This document shows positions 45,263 to 54,897 of a DNA stretch of 64,000 nt, piece by piece (position 1 is the first letter of the stretch; each line of letters begins with the position of its first letter). The stretch covers positions 310,001 through 374,000 of the forward strand of contig CAVTEM010000012.1 in the NCBI GenBank assembly GCA_963733845.1, read 5' to 3'. Position numbers and translations under genes: made by a program. A model generated the notes under the pieces. The model was given only the letters and a program-made list of their open reading frames with translations, was not told where the DNA came from and made no database searches. This stretch comes from DATFQE01 sp963733845 (GTDB taxonomy: Bacteria > Actinomycetota > Thermoleophilia > Gaiellales > Gaiellaceae).

Positions 45263-46219
45263 ATGGTCGAACGCGTCCTGCTCGCCTCTCCGCGCGGCTA
45301 TTGCGCCGGCGTCGAACGTGCCGTGGAGACGGTCGAGCTGGCACTCGAGCACTACGGCGCGCCGATCTACGTCCGCAAGCAGATCGTCCACAACGCGCAC
45401 GTCGTGCGGGAGCTCGAGGCGCGCGGTGCGGTCTTCGTCGAGAGCGAGGACGAGGCGCCCGAGGGCGCGACGATCGTCTTTTCCGCGCACGGCGTGGCCC
45501 CGTCGGTGTACGCGCGGGCGGGCGAGCTGGGCCTGAACACGATCGACGCGACCTGTCCGCTCGTGACGAAGGTGCACGTGCAGGCGAGGCGCTACGCGGC
45601 CGCCGGCTACACCGTGCTGCTGATCGGCCACGAAGGCCACGAGGAGGTCGTGGGAACGATGGGCGAGGCGCCCGAGTCCACGGTGCTGGTGCAGTCGGTC
45701 GAGGACGCCGAGGCGCTCGCGCCGCCGCCCGAAGCGAAGCTCGCCTACATCACGCAGACGACGCTCTCCGTGGACGAGACCGCCGACATCATCGCCGCGC
45801 TGAGGCGCCGCTTCCCGGACATCTACGCGCCCAAGAAGGAGGACATCTGCTACGCGACCTCCAACCGCCAATGGGCCGTCAAGGAGCTCATCGGCGAGAT
45901 CGACCTCCTGCTCGTGATCGGGTCGCGCAACTCGTCCAACTCGAACCGGCTCGTCGAGGTCGCGCGGGCCGACGGCGTGCCGGCGTACCTGATCGACGAC
46001 GAGAGCGAGATCGATCAGGCCTGGCTCGAAGGCATCCGGGTGGTCGGGGTCACCTCGGGGGCTTCCGCTCCCGAGTCGCTCGTCGAGCGCGTCTGTGACT
46101 GGTTCCGGGCGCGCGGCGTCGACCGCATCGAGCCGTTCCGCATGGTGGACGAGGACGTCACCTTCAGGCTTCCGATCGAACTCCGGCGCGAGCTCGCGAT
46201 CGCGGAGGCGCAGGGCTGA
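45263..46219 (+). CDS. ispH: 4-hydroxy-3-methylbut-2-enyl diphosphate reductase
   Basis: Last enzyme of the MEP isoprenoid pathway, reducing HMBPP to IPP and DMAPP with a [4Fe-4S] cluster. The 318-aa product has all three cluster cysteines: C14 in R-G-Y-C-A-G-V, C98 in D-A-T-C-P-L and C196 in D-I-C-Y-A-T-S-N-R-Q. The substrate histidines (V-H-N in the first third, I-G-H-E-G-H-E in the middle) are present. ATG 45263 gives the standard N-terminus; upstream frame continuation is leader DNA. Confidence 0.96.
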   Translation: MVERVLLASPRGYCAGVERAVETVELALEHYGAPIYVRKQIVHNAHVVRELEARGAVFVESEDEAPEGATIVFSAHGVAPSVYARAGELGLNTIDATCPLVTKVHVQARRYAAAGYTVLLIGHEGHEEVVGTMGEAPESTVLVQSVEDAEALAPPPEAKLAYITQTTLSVDETADIIAALRRRFPDIYAPKKEDICYATSNRQWAVKELIGEIDLLLVIGSRNSSNSNRLVEVARADGVPAYLIDDESEIDQAWLEGIRVVGVTSGASAPESLVERVCDWFRARGVDRIEPFRMVDEDVTFRLPIELRRELAIAEAQG

Positions 46220-46294
46220 AGCTCGCCCTCGCCCTGGCCGCACTCGTGGTCGTGGGCGCGGCCGCCGCGGCCGGCGGCTACCTGCTGGGCGAAC

Positions 46295-47242
46295 GTGATG
46301 AGGCAGACCGGCGACGCAGCGACCACCGCGGCGACCCGCACCGAACCGGGCGTCCCGGCGGGCTGGCGTCTGTGCTCGAACGAGCGGGTCGGCTACGCGG
46401 TCGCCTATCCCGCCGACTGGTCGGCCCCGGCCCTGACCGCCGAGAGCGAGTGCACCTTCTTCGACCCGGAGCCGATCCAGTTGCCCGAGTCGAGCGACGT
46501 CTTCGGCGCGACGCTGGAGGTGGCGCCCGCACAGGAGTCGTTCGCCGCGGTCGTGGAGAGTCTCGTGGCTCGTCGAGAGGTACTCCAGCGACGCGAGCTG
46601 ACCCTCGGCGGCCGCCCGGCCGTACTCGTCCTCTCGCGCGCGAACGAGCCCGGCGTGGCACCCGAAGGCAGCGACGTGGCGACCTACGTGGTCGACCGCG
46701 GTGCCGAGCCGCCGCTCATGCTCCGGACAGTCAACGAGCCCAACTCCAACTGGGAGGAGCGCCTGCGGATTCTCGACGAGGCCGCACGGACGCTCGTGCT
46801 GTTCGAGCCCCGGCGTTCCCGTCGGAGAGAGGAGACGGCGCCGCCGGACGTGGTGCTGCGTAAGCGCGCGGCCATGCTCGCCGCCGCCACCGAGAGCGAC
46901 TACGACGCGCTCGCCCAGCTCGCCGACCCCACCGAGTTCGAGTACACGTTCGGCGAGCAGGTCGACGGAGGCCCGGCTGCGTACTGGCGCCAGGCGGTCT
47001 CACGGGGCGAGGAGCCGCCCGCCGCCGCGCTCGAGGCGATCCTCCGCCTGCCGTACACGCTCAGCCACGGTATCTACGTCTGGCCGTTCGCCTACGACAA
47101 GACCGAGGACCAGCTGACCTCGTACGAGCGCGCGCTGCTGCGCCCGCTGGGCTCTGCCGGCGCGTTCTCCGACGGTTACCTCGGCTGGCGCGCGGGCATC
47201 CGGCCGGACGGCCGCTGGGTCTTCTTCGTCGCGGGCGACTAG
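46295..47242 (+). CDS. Hypothetical protein, probably membrane-anchored (N-terminus in shifted frame)
   Basis: From ATG 46295 the frame encodes a 315-aa protein with a P-A-G-W-R-L-C region, a Y-P-A-D-W-S block like PsbP/LpqN-type lipoprotein domains, and a C-terminal domain with L-R-L-P-Y-T-L-S-H-G-I-Y-V-W-P. Just upstream, in another frame, a strongly hydrophobic segment (A-L-A-A-L-V-V-V-G-A-A-A-A-A-G-G-Y-L-L) directly follows the ispH stop and looks like its missing anchor, so an indel near 46297 is likely. Function unknown; the domain resemblance is tentative. Confidence 0.65.
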   Translation: MMRQTGDAATTAATRTEPGVPAGWRLCSNERVGYAVAYPADWSAPALTAESECTFFDPEPIQLPESSDVFGATLEVAPAQESFAAVVESLVARREVLQRRELTLGGRPAVLVLSRANEPGVAPEGSDVATYVVDRGAEPPLMLRTVNEPNSNWEERLRILDEAARTLVLFEPRRSRRREETAPPDVVLRKRAAMLAAATESDYDALAQLADPTEFEYTFGEQVDGGPAAYWRQAVSRGEEPPAAALEAILRLPYTLSHGIYVWPFAYDKTEDQLTSYERALLRPLGSAGAFSDGYLGWRAGIRPDGRWVFFVAGD

Positions 47243-47258
47243 CTCGGCCACGGCCAGT

Positions 47259-47314
47259 CGAGACGTGTCTAGGGGTCAGACCCCTGGACCCGTCTCGAAC
47301 GGAGATGTCCGTTC
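47259..47314. terminator. Nested inverted repeats between convergent genes
   Basis: An outer stem CGAGACG/CGTCTCG (47259-47265, 47291-47297) encloses an inner AGGGGTC/GACCCCT (47271-47277, 47279-47285). A second hairpin GAACGGA-GATG-TCCGTTC (47297-47314) follows at once. Placed between the 46295 gene and the end of ileS, it probably terminates both. Confidence 0.6.
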
Positions 47315-47316
47315 GG

Positions 47317-50300
47317 CTAGACCTTGGCGATGGTTGGCTCGGCGCCGGCGCCGTCGGTCTCGATCGCCACTGCGAGCACCTCGCTCTTGATCCACTCCTC
47401 GTGGGCGAGCAGGTGCGCGAGGTCCTCCGGCAGCGAGACCGTGATCCGGTCGGTCAGCTCGAGGCCCGCTTCCTTGCGCTTCGTGTTCAGGAGGTGGATC
47501 AGGTCGAGCACCTGACCCTCGACGCGGAGCTCGTCGTCGAGTGCCGTGTCCAGCGCGACCGTGATGCCGGCGTCCGCCGCGACGGCCCAGCCTTCGCGCC
47601 CACGTCGCTCGACCAGCACCTCCTCGGGCTCGAGCTCGTGCCCGGCCGACCGGAAGCGCCCGTCGCCGAGCTCCTCGAACTCCCCTGCGGCCAGCGCCGA
47701 CCGCACGTCACCGAGCCCCTTCCCGAGCTTCGGGCCCAGCACTGGCAGGTTCGGCTTCACAACGAGCTCCTGGGCCTCGACCTCCCCGAACTCGACCTCC
47801 TTCACGCGCAGCTCCTCGCCGATCTCGTCCGCGTGGCCGGCGGCGAGCGGGCCGCCCTGGACGACGAGCCGGCGCAGCGGCTGGCGCAGCTTGAGCCCCG
47901 ACGAAGAGCGGGCCTGCCGCCCGAGCTCGACGACGCGCCGGACCTCGGCCACTTCGTCCAGGAGCGCTGCGTCGGGTTCCGCGACCTCCGGCCAGCCGGC
48001 CAGGAAGACCGACTCGGGCGCCCCCTCACAGGCCCCGCGCACGAGGTTCTGCCAGAGGTGCTCGCTCAGGAACGGCATCACGGGCGCGACCACGCGCAGC
48101 GCCTGGACGATCCCGTACCAGAGCACGCGCAGGGCTGCCTCGTCCCCGTCCCAGAAGCGCCTGCGCGAGCGGCGGATGTACCAGTTCGAAAGATCGTCGA
48201 CGTAGCGCTCGAAGGCGTCGATCAGGCGGAAGGTCAGCTGCTCGTCGAGAGCAGCGCTCGCCTCCTGCACGAGCCGGTCGGTGCGGGCGACGAGCCAGCG
48301 GTCGAGCGGCCGCTCCACCGACGGGCCGCCGGTCGAGGTCCTCGTAGCGCGGCCGGAAGTCCTCGATCGTCCCGTAGTCGACGAGGAACTTGACCGAGTT
48401 CCAGAGCGTCAGCAGCTTGCGCTTGATCTCGTGCGCCGGCCCGAAGCCGAAGAGCAGGTTGCGGTCGGGCGGCTGGGCGCAGTACTGCCAGCGCATCACG
48501 TCGGCGCCCATCTGCGCGAACGCGTCCTCGGCCTGGATCATGTTCCCCCAGGAGCCGTGCATCTCGCGCCCGTGCTCGTCGAGCATCTTCTCGTAGCCGA
48601 GCACCTTGCGAAACGGCGCCCGCCCCACGAGCGCGACCGACATGAACAGCTGCGAGTAGAACCACAGCCGGATCTGCTCGCGCATCTCGGAGACCCAGTC
48701 GGCCGGGAACCACTGCTCCCAGTAGGCGTGGTCGGGCAGGTCGGCCGTCGTCAGGCCGCGGGCCGCCCCTGTCGCGTACCCGCGCTCCACCCACTCTGAG
48801 CTCTGCCAGCCGAGCGTGGAGAGCGGGACGATCCCCGCGTCGAGCCAGACGTCGCCGACCTCCGGGATGCGCCGCACGGTGTCGCCGCAGGCCTCGCAGC
48901 GGATCGGAACCTCGTCGACCCAGGGCCTGCGCAGCTCCTCGAGCTGCTCCAGCCCGGCGACGGCCCGCTCGGCGAGCTCAGCCTTCGAGCCGACGACGGT
49001 CACGTGGCCGCACGAGCACTCGTACAACGGCAGCGGCAGCCCGTAGTAGCGGCGGCGCGAGATGTTCCAGTCGCCCATGTTGCGGAGCCAGTCGTCCATG
49101 CGCTTGCCCATGTACGCGGGCGTCCACTCGACCGTGGCGTTCGCGTCGAGGAGCGGCTGGCGCAGCTCGTCGACTGCGATCAGCCAGTCGTCGGTGACGC
49201 GCCAGATCAGCGGCGTGTCGCAGCGCCAGCAGTGCGGGTAGCGGTGCAGGTAGACGCCGGCCTCGATCAGGAACCCGTTCTCGGCCAGCCGGCCGACGAT
49301 CTGGTCGGCGGCATCGGCCGTGGAGAGGCCGTGCAGCCAGCCGTAGGAGTCGTAGAAGCGGCCGGCCTCGTCGACCGGCGAGAGCACCGGCAGGCCGTGG
49401 ACGCGCCCGAGCTCGAAGTCCTCCTGCCCCGCGCCCGGCGCGATGTGGACGATGCCGCTGCCCTCCTCCAGAGAGACCTCGTCCCACGGGATCACGCGGT
49501 GCTCGACCTCGCTCCCCGGCCCGAGGTCGTCGAACGGCCCCTGGTAGCGCAGCCCCACGAGCTCGCTGCCGGGCACGACACGAGTGAAGGTCTCGTCCGG
49601 GTAGCGCGCGACCGCGACCCACTCCCCGTTCTCGCGCAGGCCGTACTCGGCGTCCGGTTTGACCGCCGCGGCGACGTTCGCGGGCAACGTCCACGGCGTG
49701 GTCGTCCAGATCACGATCGCCTCGCCCCGCCGCTCCAGCAACGGGAAGCGCACGAAGAGCGACGGGTCGCTGCGCTCCTGGTAGACGCCGGCCTGGGTGA
49801 GCTCGTGCTGCGAGATCGACGTCCCGCAGCGCGGACACCACTCGGTCGAGCGGTGGCCCTTGTACAGGCGCCCCTGCTCGTGCTGGAGCTTCAGGAAGCG
49901 CCAGATGTACTCGATGTTCGTGTCCGAGAAGGTGAAGTAGTCCGCGCCCCAGTCCATCCACTGCCCGAGCCGCTTGGAGCCGCGCGTGAGCTCCGTCGCC
50001 GACCAGATCACCTTCTCGCGGCACTTGCGCGCGAACTCGGCGAGCCCGTACTCCTCGATCTCGCGCTTCGAGTTCAGCCCCAGCTCACGCTCGACACCGA
50101 CCTCGATCCACAGGCCCTGGCAGTCGAACCCGTTCTGGTAGCGCTGGTCGAAGCCGCGCAGCGCCATGTAGCGCTGGAAGACGTCCTTCAGCGTGCGCCC
50201 CCACGCCGTGTGGACGCCGAGCGTCTTGTTCGCCGTCACCGGTCCGTCGACGAAGCTCCACCGCGGGCCGCCGCGATTCTGCTCCCGAAGCCGCTCGAAC

Positions 50301-50392
50301 GTGCCCTCCCGCTCCCAGAGCTCGAGGATCTCCTCCTCGAGCCCGGGGTGGTCCGGCATGGCGGGAAGCGGCTTGAAGACAGGCCTGGCCAT
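47317..50392 (-). CDS. ileS: Isoleucyl-tRNA synthetase, divergent MHxSWGN clade, interrupted by a frameshift
   Basis: Class Ia synthetase of about 1,024 aa when joined. The N-terminal frame (ATG 50392) runs to about 48330; the helical and C-terminal part (R-P-L-D-R-W-L-V-A-R and on) is in another frame from about 48320. The catalytic motifs are not canonical: the HIGH site reads G-V-H-T-A-W-G-R and the KMSKS site reads G-R-E-M-H-G-S-W-G-N. I recall a bacterial IleRS-like clade with H-H-A-W-G and M-H-K-S-W-G-N, which this resembles. Zinc site C-P-R-C and the CP1 editing domain are present. Being essential, the split is most likely an assembly indel. Confidence 0.87.
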
Positions 50393-50501
50393 CTGGCGAT
50401 TGTAGAGCCGGGAATCCGACCGCCGACCCGCGCGTTATTCCTTACGACCGGCGGGGAACATCCCCCGGCAACCTCTGCAGAAAAACGAAAGGATTCCGAG
50501 A

Positions 50502-50825
50502 ATGGAGAGCGTGACCGAAGTGACCTTCGAGCAGGAGGTTCTTGAGAGCGAGACCCCGGTGCTCGTCGACTTCTGGGCAGAGTGGTGCGGTCCGTGCCAC
50601 GCAGTCGCACCGGTGCTCGAGAAGATCGCATCGGAGCGCGAGGGCGAGCTGCGGATCGTCAAGGTGAACATCGACGAGGAGCAGGGCATCGCGCAGCGCT
50701 ACGGGATCGCCTCGATCCCGACGATAGTCCTGTTCAAGGACGGTCAGCCGGCAGCCGCCGCCATCGGCGCGCAGCCGAAGGGCGCCCTCGAGCGCCAGCT
50801 GGGCCTGGTCGCAGTCGAGGCCTAA
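50502..50825 (+). CDS. trxA: Thioredoxin
   Basis: Cytosolic disulfide reductase of 107 aa with the redox site W28-C29-G30-P31-C32, buried D23 in V-D-F-W-A, and cis-proline in S-I-P-T-I. ATG 50502 has A-A-A-G-G-A about eight bases upstream. It is divergent from ileS and may supply reducing power to the thiol/selenol peroxidase at 62047, though that link is inference. Confidence 0.96.
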   Translation: MESVTEVTFEQEVLESETPVLVDFWAEWCGPCHAVAPVLEKIASEREGELRIVKVNIDEEQGIAQRYGIASIPTIVLFKDGQPAAAAIGAQPKGALERQLGLVAVEA

Positions 50826-51010
50826 GCGGCCTCGACCGCCGTCCAGCAAGCGCCAGTTCCCGCGTAGCGCGGCCTCGGCCGCCGACACGAGACGTTCGAC
50901 GTCGGCCTCGGCCACCCCGGTGGCAAGGGCCGCTCGGCCCTCGTCGGCGTGCTCGAGGTCGCGCTCCGCGTGCAGCACGAAGTACGAGCGCGCCCGGGCT
51001 TTCCGCGCCG
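50822..51010 (-). pseudogene. Remnant of a heme-oxygenase-like (PqqC/TenA-fold) protein
   Basis: About 60 codons read R-S-Y-F-V-L-H-A-E-R-D-L-E-H-A-D-E, then A-A-L-R-G-N-W-R-L-L-D-G, matching the last helices of iron-containing redox enzymes of the PqqC/TenA-like fold, including the H-x3-D/E-x2-H metal-ligand pattern. The N-terminal three quarters are absent, since the lipid kinase gene starts at 51055, and a one-base shift separates this from the natural ending V-E-A-A. It is a decayed gene end. Confidence 0.55.
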
Positions 51011-51054
51011 TCCGGCGCGGCCTGCGGCATAGTGCTTCGTCATGAGGAGCTCTA

Positions 51055-51855
51055 GTGGCCGGACTTCTGCTGGTCAACCCGCGGTCCGGCGACGACCGGC
51101 CGTCCCCCGACGACCTGCGCGAGGAGGCCGAGAAGCGCGGGATCCGCGTGCACTTCCTCGAGGACACCGACGATGCCGCCGAGCTGGCGCGCGACGCCGA
51201 CGCCGACTCAATCGGGATGGCAGGCGGCGACGGCTCGCTCGCCCAGGTCGCCGCGGTCGCGCTCGAGCGCGACCTGCCGTTCGTCGTGATCCCGTTCGGG
51301 ACGCGCAACCACTTCGCCCGTGACGTCGGGCTCGACCGCGACGACCCGATCGCGGCGCTGGCCGCGTTCACGGACGGACGCGAGCAGCGGGTAGACGTCG
51401 GACGGGTGAACGGCGACGTGTTCCTGAACAACGTCTCGCTCGGGCTCTACGCGCAGCTCGTCCACCGACGCGAGGGGCACAGGCGACGGCGCGAGGCCCT
51501 CGCCCGCCTGCGCGCGCTCGCCCTGCTCGCACGCGACCACTCGCCGCTCGGCCTGACAGTCGACGGGCAAGAGGTCGAGACGCACGTCGCGCTCGTCGCC
51601 AACAACGACTACCAGCTCGACCTCTTCTCGCTCGGCGAGCGCGAGCGGGTCGACGAGGGGCGTCTGTACCTCTACCTCGCGCACGGATGGCTCCCGGGCA
51701 CCTGGGAGGAGCGCGCCTGCGAGCAGATGGTGGTCGACTCGCACCGCGGGGAGCTGCGCGCCGCCGTCGACGGCGAGCCCGCCTCGCTGAAGACGCCGCT
51801 GGAGTTCTCGCTCGAGCCGAAGGCGCTACGCGTGCTGCTGCCGCCACGCCTCTAG
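51055..51855 (+). CDS. Diacylglycerol/lipid kinase family protein
   Basis: A 266-aa protein of the DAGK catalytic (YegS/DgkB) superfamily with N-terminal V-N-P-R-S-G, the nucleotide loop G57-G-D-G-S61, and P-F-G-T-R-N-H-F-A-R-D-V-G in the substrate region. A second beta-sandwich domain carries N-N-V-S-L-G-L-Y-A. GTG 51055 follows a G-A-G-G-A-G site. It probably phosphorylates a membrane lipid alcohol; exact substrate unknown. Its 3' end overlaps the convergent Nudix gene by 30 nt. Confidence 0.9.
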   Translation: MAGLLLVNPRSGDDRPSPDDLREEAEKRGIRVHFLEDTDDAAELARDADADSIGMAGGDGSLAQVAAVALERDLPFVVIPFGTRNHFARDVGLDRDDPIAALAAFTDGREQRVDVGRVNGDVFLNNVSLGLYAQLVHRREGHRRRREALARLRALALLARDHSPLGLTVDGQEVETHVALVANNDYQLDLFSLGERERVDEGRLYLYLAHGWLPGTWEERACEQMVVDSHRGELRAAVDGEPASLKTPLEFSLEPKALRVLLPPRL

Positions 51856-52338
51856 GACGTCGGCGATGTGGAACGCAAGCTCCTCCCGCGGAGGCAGCTC
51901 CTCGGGTCGGAACCAGCCGAGCTCGGAGACGTCGTCGGCCGCCTGCGCGTCGCCCGCGAGGACGCGCGCCGTCCAGTACAGGTTCAACGTCGCGTGGGCG
52001 TCCTCGGCCTCGCCGTAGCGGTCCATCCAGCTGCCGAGGAAGTCCTGCGGCTCGATCTCGAGACTCGTCTCCTCGCGGAGCTCCCGCCGGAGAGCGTCGA
52101 GCGGATGCTCCCCCTCGTCCAGGAAGCCGCCGGGCAGATCCCAGTAGCCGCGGAACGGCTCACCGGCCCGACGTGCGAGCAGGACTCGGCCCTCGTGGAC
52201 GACGACCGCGCACGCGGTCGGCTTCGAGCTCGCCCAGGCGCGAAAGCCGCACTCCGGGCACTCGGCCTGTGTCCCGCCCTCGACGCGGATCTCCGCGCTG
52301 CAGACGGGACAGAACCTCCATCGACTCAACTCGGGCAC
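51826..52338 (-). CDS. Nudix hydrolase with N-terminal zinc ribbon
   Basis: About 170 aa from GTG 52338 (a longer frame begins at 52380). A ribbon C-P-V-C ... C-P-E-C-G precedes the Nudix fold, whose box is complete: G-G-F-L-D-E-G-E-x7-R-E-L-R-E-E-T-S-L-E-I. This ribbon-Nudix layout recalls NADH pyrophosphatase-type and related enzymes, but the NADH-specific S-Q-P-W-P-F-P motif is absent, so the substrate is undetermined. Confidence 0.88.
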   Translation of the reverse strand: MPELSRWRFCPVCSAEIRVEGGTQAECPECGFRAWASSKPTACAVVVHEGRVLLARRAGEPFRGYWDLPGGFLDEGEHPLDALRRELREETSLEIEPQDFLGSWMDRYGEAEDAHATLNLYWTARVLAGDAQAADDVSELGWFRPEELPPREELAFHIADVLEAWRQQHA

Positions 52339-52394
52339 GGCGTGCAACGATAGAGCCGTGAGCGAGCAGTCCGCGCCCACCGAGGACTTCTGAA

Positions 52395-52772
52395 ATGCCG
52401 CGCTTCGACCCCGCGACCGTCACCGAGCTGAATCGTGTCGGCCTGCTCGCCGAGCTGCCAGGCGAGACCCTGACCAAGCTCGCCGGCAAGATGCAGAGGC
52501 AGGACATCGCGCCGGGAAGCCCGGTCGTGCTCGAGGGCGAGGAGGGCAACCACTTCTACTGCGTGATCTCCGGCGTCCTGGCCGTCTCGAATCAGGGCGG
52601 GCTCGGTCCGAGACGGGTGCTGCGCCCCGGGGACTACTTCGGCGAGGTCGCCCTCACGATGGACGTCCCCCGGACGGCGTCGGTGACCGCGCTGACGGCC
52701 GTGACGGTCGCCAGCTGCGACCGCGCGGCCTTCGACGAGTTCGTCAAGCCGCTCTTCGCCGACGCGGACTAG
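52395..52772 (+). CDS. Cyclic nucleotide-binding domain protein
   Basis: A 125-aa protein made of one cNMP-binding beta-roll: I-A-P-G-S-P-V-V-L-E-G-E, then the phosphate-binding cassette region G-D-Y-F-G-E-V-A-L-T-M-D-V-P-R-T-A-S-V, which has the E and R of true cNMP sites. No HTH or enzymatic output follows, so it may regulate a partner. ATG 52395. The methyltransferase gene starts 5 nt after its stop. Confidence 0.9.
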   Translation: MPRFDPATVTELNRVGLLAELPGETLTKLAGKMQRQDIAPGSPVVLEGEEGNHFYCVISGVLAVSNQGGLGPRRVLRPGDYFGEVALTMDVPRTASVTALTAVTVASCDRAAFDEFVKPLFADAD

Positions 52773-52777
52773 CGCCC

Positions 52778-53507
52778 GTGCGCGAGCAGGAGGACGCGTT
52801 CGGGCAGACGGTGCTCGACCACCTCGAAGGCCGCCGGGCGCACGAGGTGATCGAGCGGAGCGACGGCTACGTCGACGTCTCGGGCGGGCCCGCCTCGTAC
52901 TTCGAGCCGTTCCGCCGCTGGCTGCCCGTCGAGCGCCGAGCCATGCGCTACGTCCGCGGACGCGTGCTCGACGTCGGCGTCGGCGCCGGCCGGGTCGCGC
53001 TCCACCTGCAGGAGCGGGGCCACGAGGTCGTGGGCATCGACAACTCGCCGCTGGCCGTCGAGGTCTCCAGGCGGCGCGGCGTGAAGGACGCGAGGCTGGT
53101 CCCGTTCGCCCGGATCGGCCCCGACCTGGGCGTCTTCGACACGGTCGTGATGATGTGCAACAACTTCGGGCTCTTCGGCAGCGCCGCCCGTGCGACGCGC
53201 ATGCTCCGTGCGGCTGCAGAGGCTCACCTCGCCCGAGGCGGCGATCGTCGCCGGCAGCCGAGACCCGTACGGGACCGACAACCCGGACCACCTCGCCTAC
53301 CAGCAGCAGAACCGCGAGCGAGGGCGGATGCCGGGCCAGCTCCGCCTGCGGACGCTGCACGGCCACTACCGGGGGCGCTGGTTCGACTACCTGCTCGCCT
53401 CACCCGACGAGATGCGCGCGCTCGCCGAGTCGGGCGGCTGGAAGCTCGAGCGTGTGCTCGAGGACGACGGCGACGACTACTACGTCGGAATCCTCCGGAA
53501 GGGTTAA
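52778..53507 (+). CDS. SAM-dependent methyltransferase, interrupted by a frameshift
   Basis: Part 1 (GTG 52778) has motif I V-L-D-V-G-V-G-A-G-R, motif II V-V-G-I-D-N-S and M-M-C-N-N-F-G-L-F-G, as in bacterial class I methyltransferases. Part 2, in another frame from about 53210, continues with L-T-S-P-E-A-A-I-V-A-G-S-R-D-P-Y-G-T and ends K-L-E-R-V-L-E-D-D, then Y-Y-V-G-I-L-R-K. The joined product of about 243 aa is a normal length. The shift is within CGTGCGGCTGCAG. Probably co-transcribed with the cNMP-binding gene. Substrate unknown. Confidence 0.83.
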
Positions 53508-53549
53508 AGTGCTGCCGCGGCGAAGCCGACGCGTGTCGGAGGGGTTCAA

Positions 53550-54897
53550 ATGCGTGCCGCCGCCCGCATACCGGTCTACAAGGGGCCGTTCGGCCCGGAA
53601 CAAGCCGAGCGGCTGCTCTGGCGTGCCGGCTTCGGCCCGCGCAAGGGCCAGGCCGAGGCGCTCGCGAGGAAGGGCCTCGACGCTGCCGTCCACTCGCTGA
53701 CCCACCCCAAGAAGGAGAGGCTGCGCGGTCCGAAGCCCCACGACGGGGAGGGCCGCCCCCTCGCACCGGGCGACGCCTGGGGCCACGACCACGTCTGGTG
53801 GCTCGACCGCATGGTGCGCACCAACCGGCCCCTGGCCGAGCGCATGACGCTCGTCTGGCACGACTGGTTCGCCACCTCGAACAGCGGTGTCGGCTCGCAG
53901 AGCCTGATGCTCCGCCAGAACCGCCTCTTCCGCCGCTACGGCCTCGACTCGTTCGAGAAGCTGCTGCTGGCGGTCACGCGCGACCCGGCGATGCTGCTCT
54001 GGCTCAACGGCACCGACAACCGCAAGGGCTCGCCGAACGAGAACTACGCGCGCGAGCTGATGGAGCTGTTCACGCTCGGCGCCGGCCGCGGCTACACCGA
54101 GAGGGACGTTCGCGAGCAGGCGCGCGCCCTGACCGGGTTCGAGAACGACTGGAAGCGCGGAATCGGCCCGACGAACTTCCGCTTCGAGCGCGAGCGCCAC
54201 GACGAAGGCATGAAGCGCGTCTTCGGCAAGCGCGGGCGCTTCGACTGGGCGGATGCATGCCACCTCTGCCTGAAGAACCGCTCGCACCCCACCTTCTTCG
54301 TGCGCAAGCTCTGGAGCTACTTCATCCCGACCCCGCCGTCGGGCGCGACCCGCGCCGCCCTCGAGCGGCTCTACATGCGGAACGACTACGCCGTCCGGCC
54401 CGTCGTCGAGGCGATCCTGCGCCACCCGCACCTCTACAACGGCCAGCGCATGACGAAGCCGCCGGTCGTCTACACGGCCGGCCTCCTCCGTGCCACAGGT
54501 AGCGGCATCGACAACGACGGCTGGGCCTGGTTGAACGGGCTCGCCGGGCAGCAGCTCTTCTACCCGCCGAACGTGTCCGGCTGGAACGACGAGCGCTGGC
54601 TCGACACGGCGACCTACCTCGCGCGCTGGCAGATCGCCGGCCGGGTGCTGCGGCCGCTCGTGCTCGACACGCGCAAGGACAAGGCGCCCCTCGACGCCGA
54701 CAAGCTCGTAGCGCGCGCGCTCGCGTTCTGGGGCAATCCGACCGTGAGCGCCGCGACCCGCCGCTCGCTGAACCGCTTCGCGAAGTCGGCGCTCGGCACG
54801 CGCGAAGTCGAGCTGGAAGCAGCAGCAGTACCCCGTCCTGACCGAGAACGCTCTAAGGCACCTGATCGCCGCCTCCCCCGACCTCCAGACCAGCTGA
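53550..54897 (+). CDS. DUF1800 family protein, frameshift near 3' end
   Basis: About 448 aa of the DUF1800 family, large helical proteins nearly always next to DUF1501 genes. Blocks seen are L-L-W-R-A-G-F-G, W-H-D-W-F-A, N-E-N-Y-A-R-E-L-M-E-L-F-T-L-G, and P-P-N-V-S-G-W near the end. The natural tail (Y-P-V-L-T-E-N-A-L-R-H-L-I) is in another frame from about 54815, where an extra C breaks the frame; its TGA overlaps the DUF1501 ATG (TGATG). Without this correction the two genes appear falsely fused. Role unknown. Confidence 0.88.
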
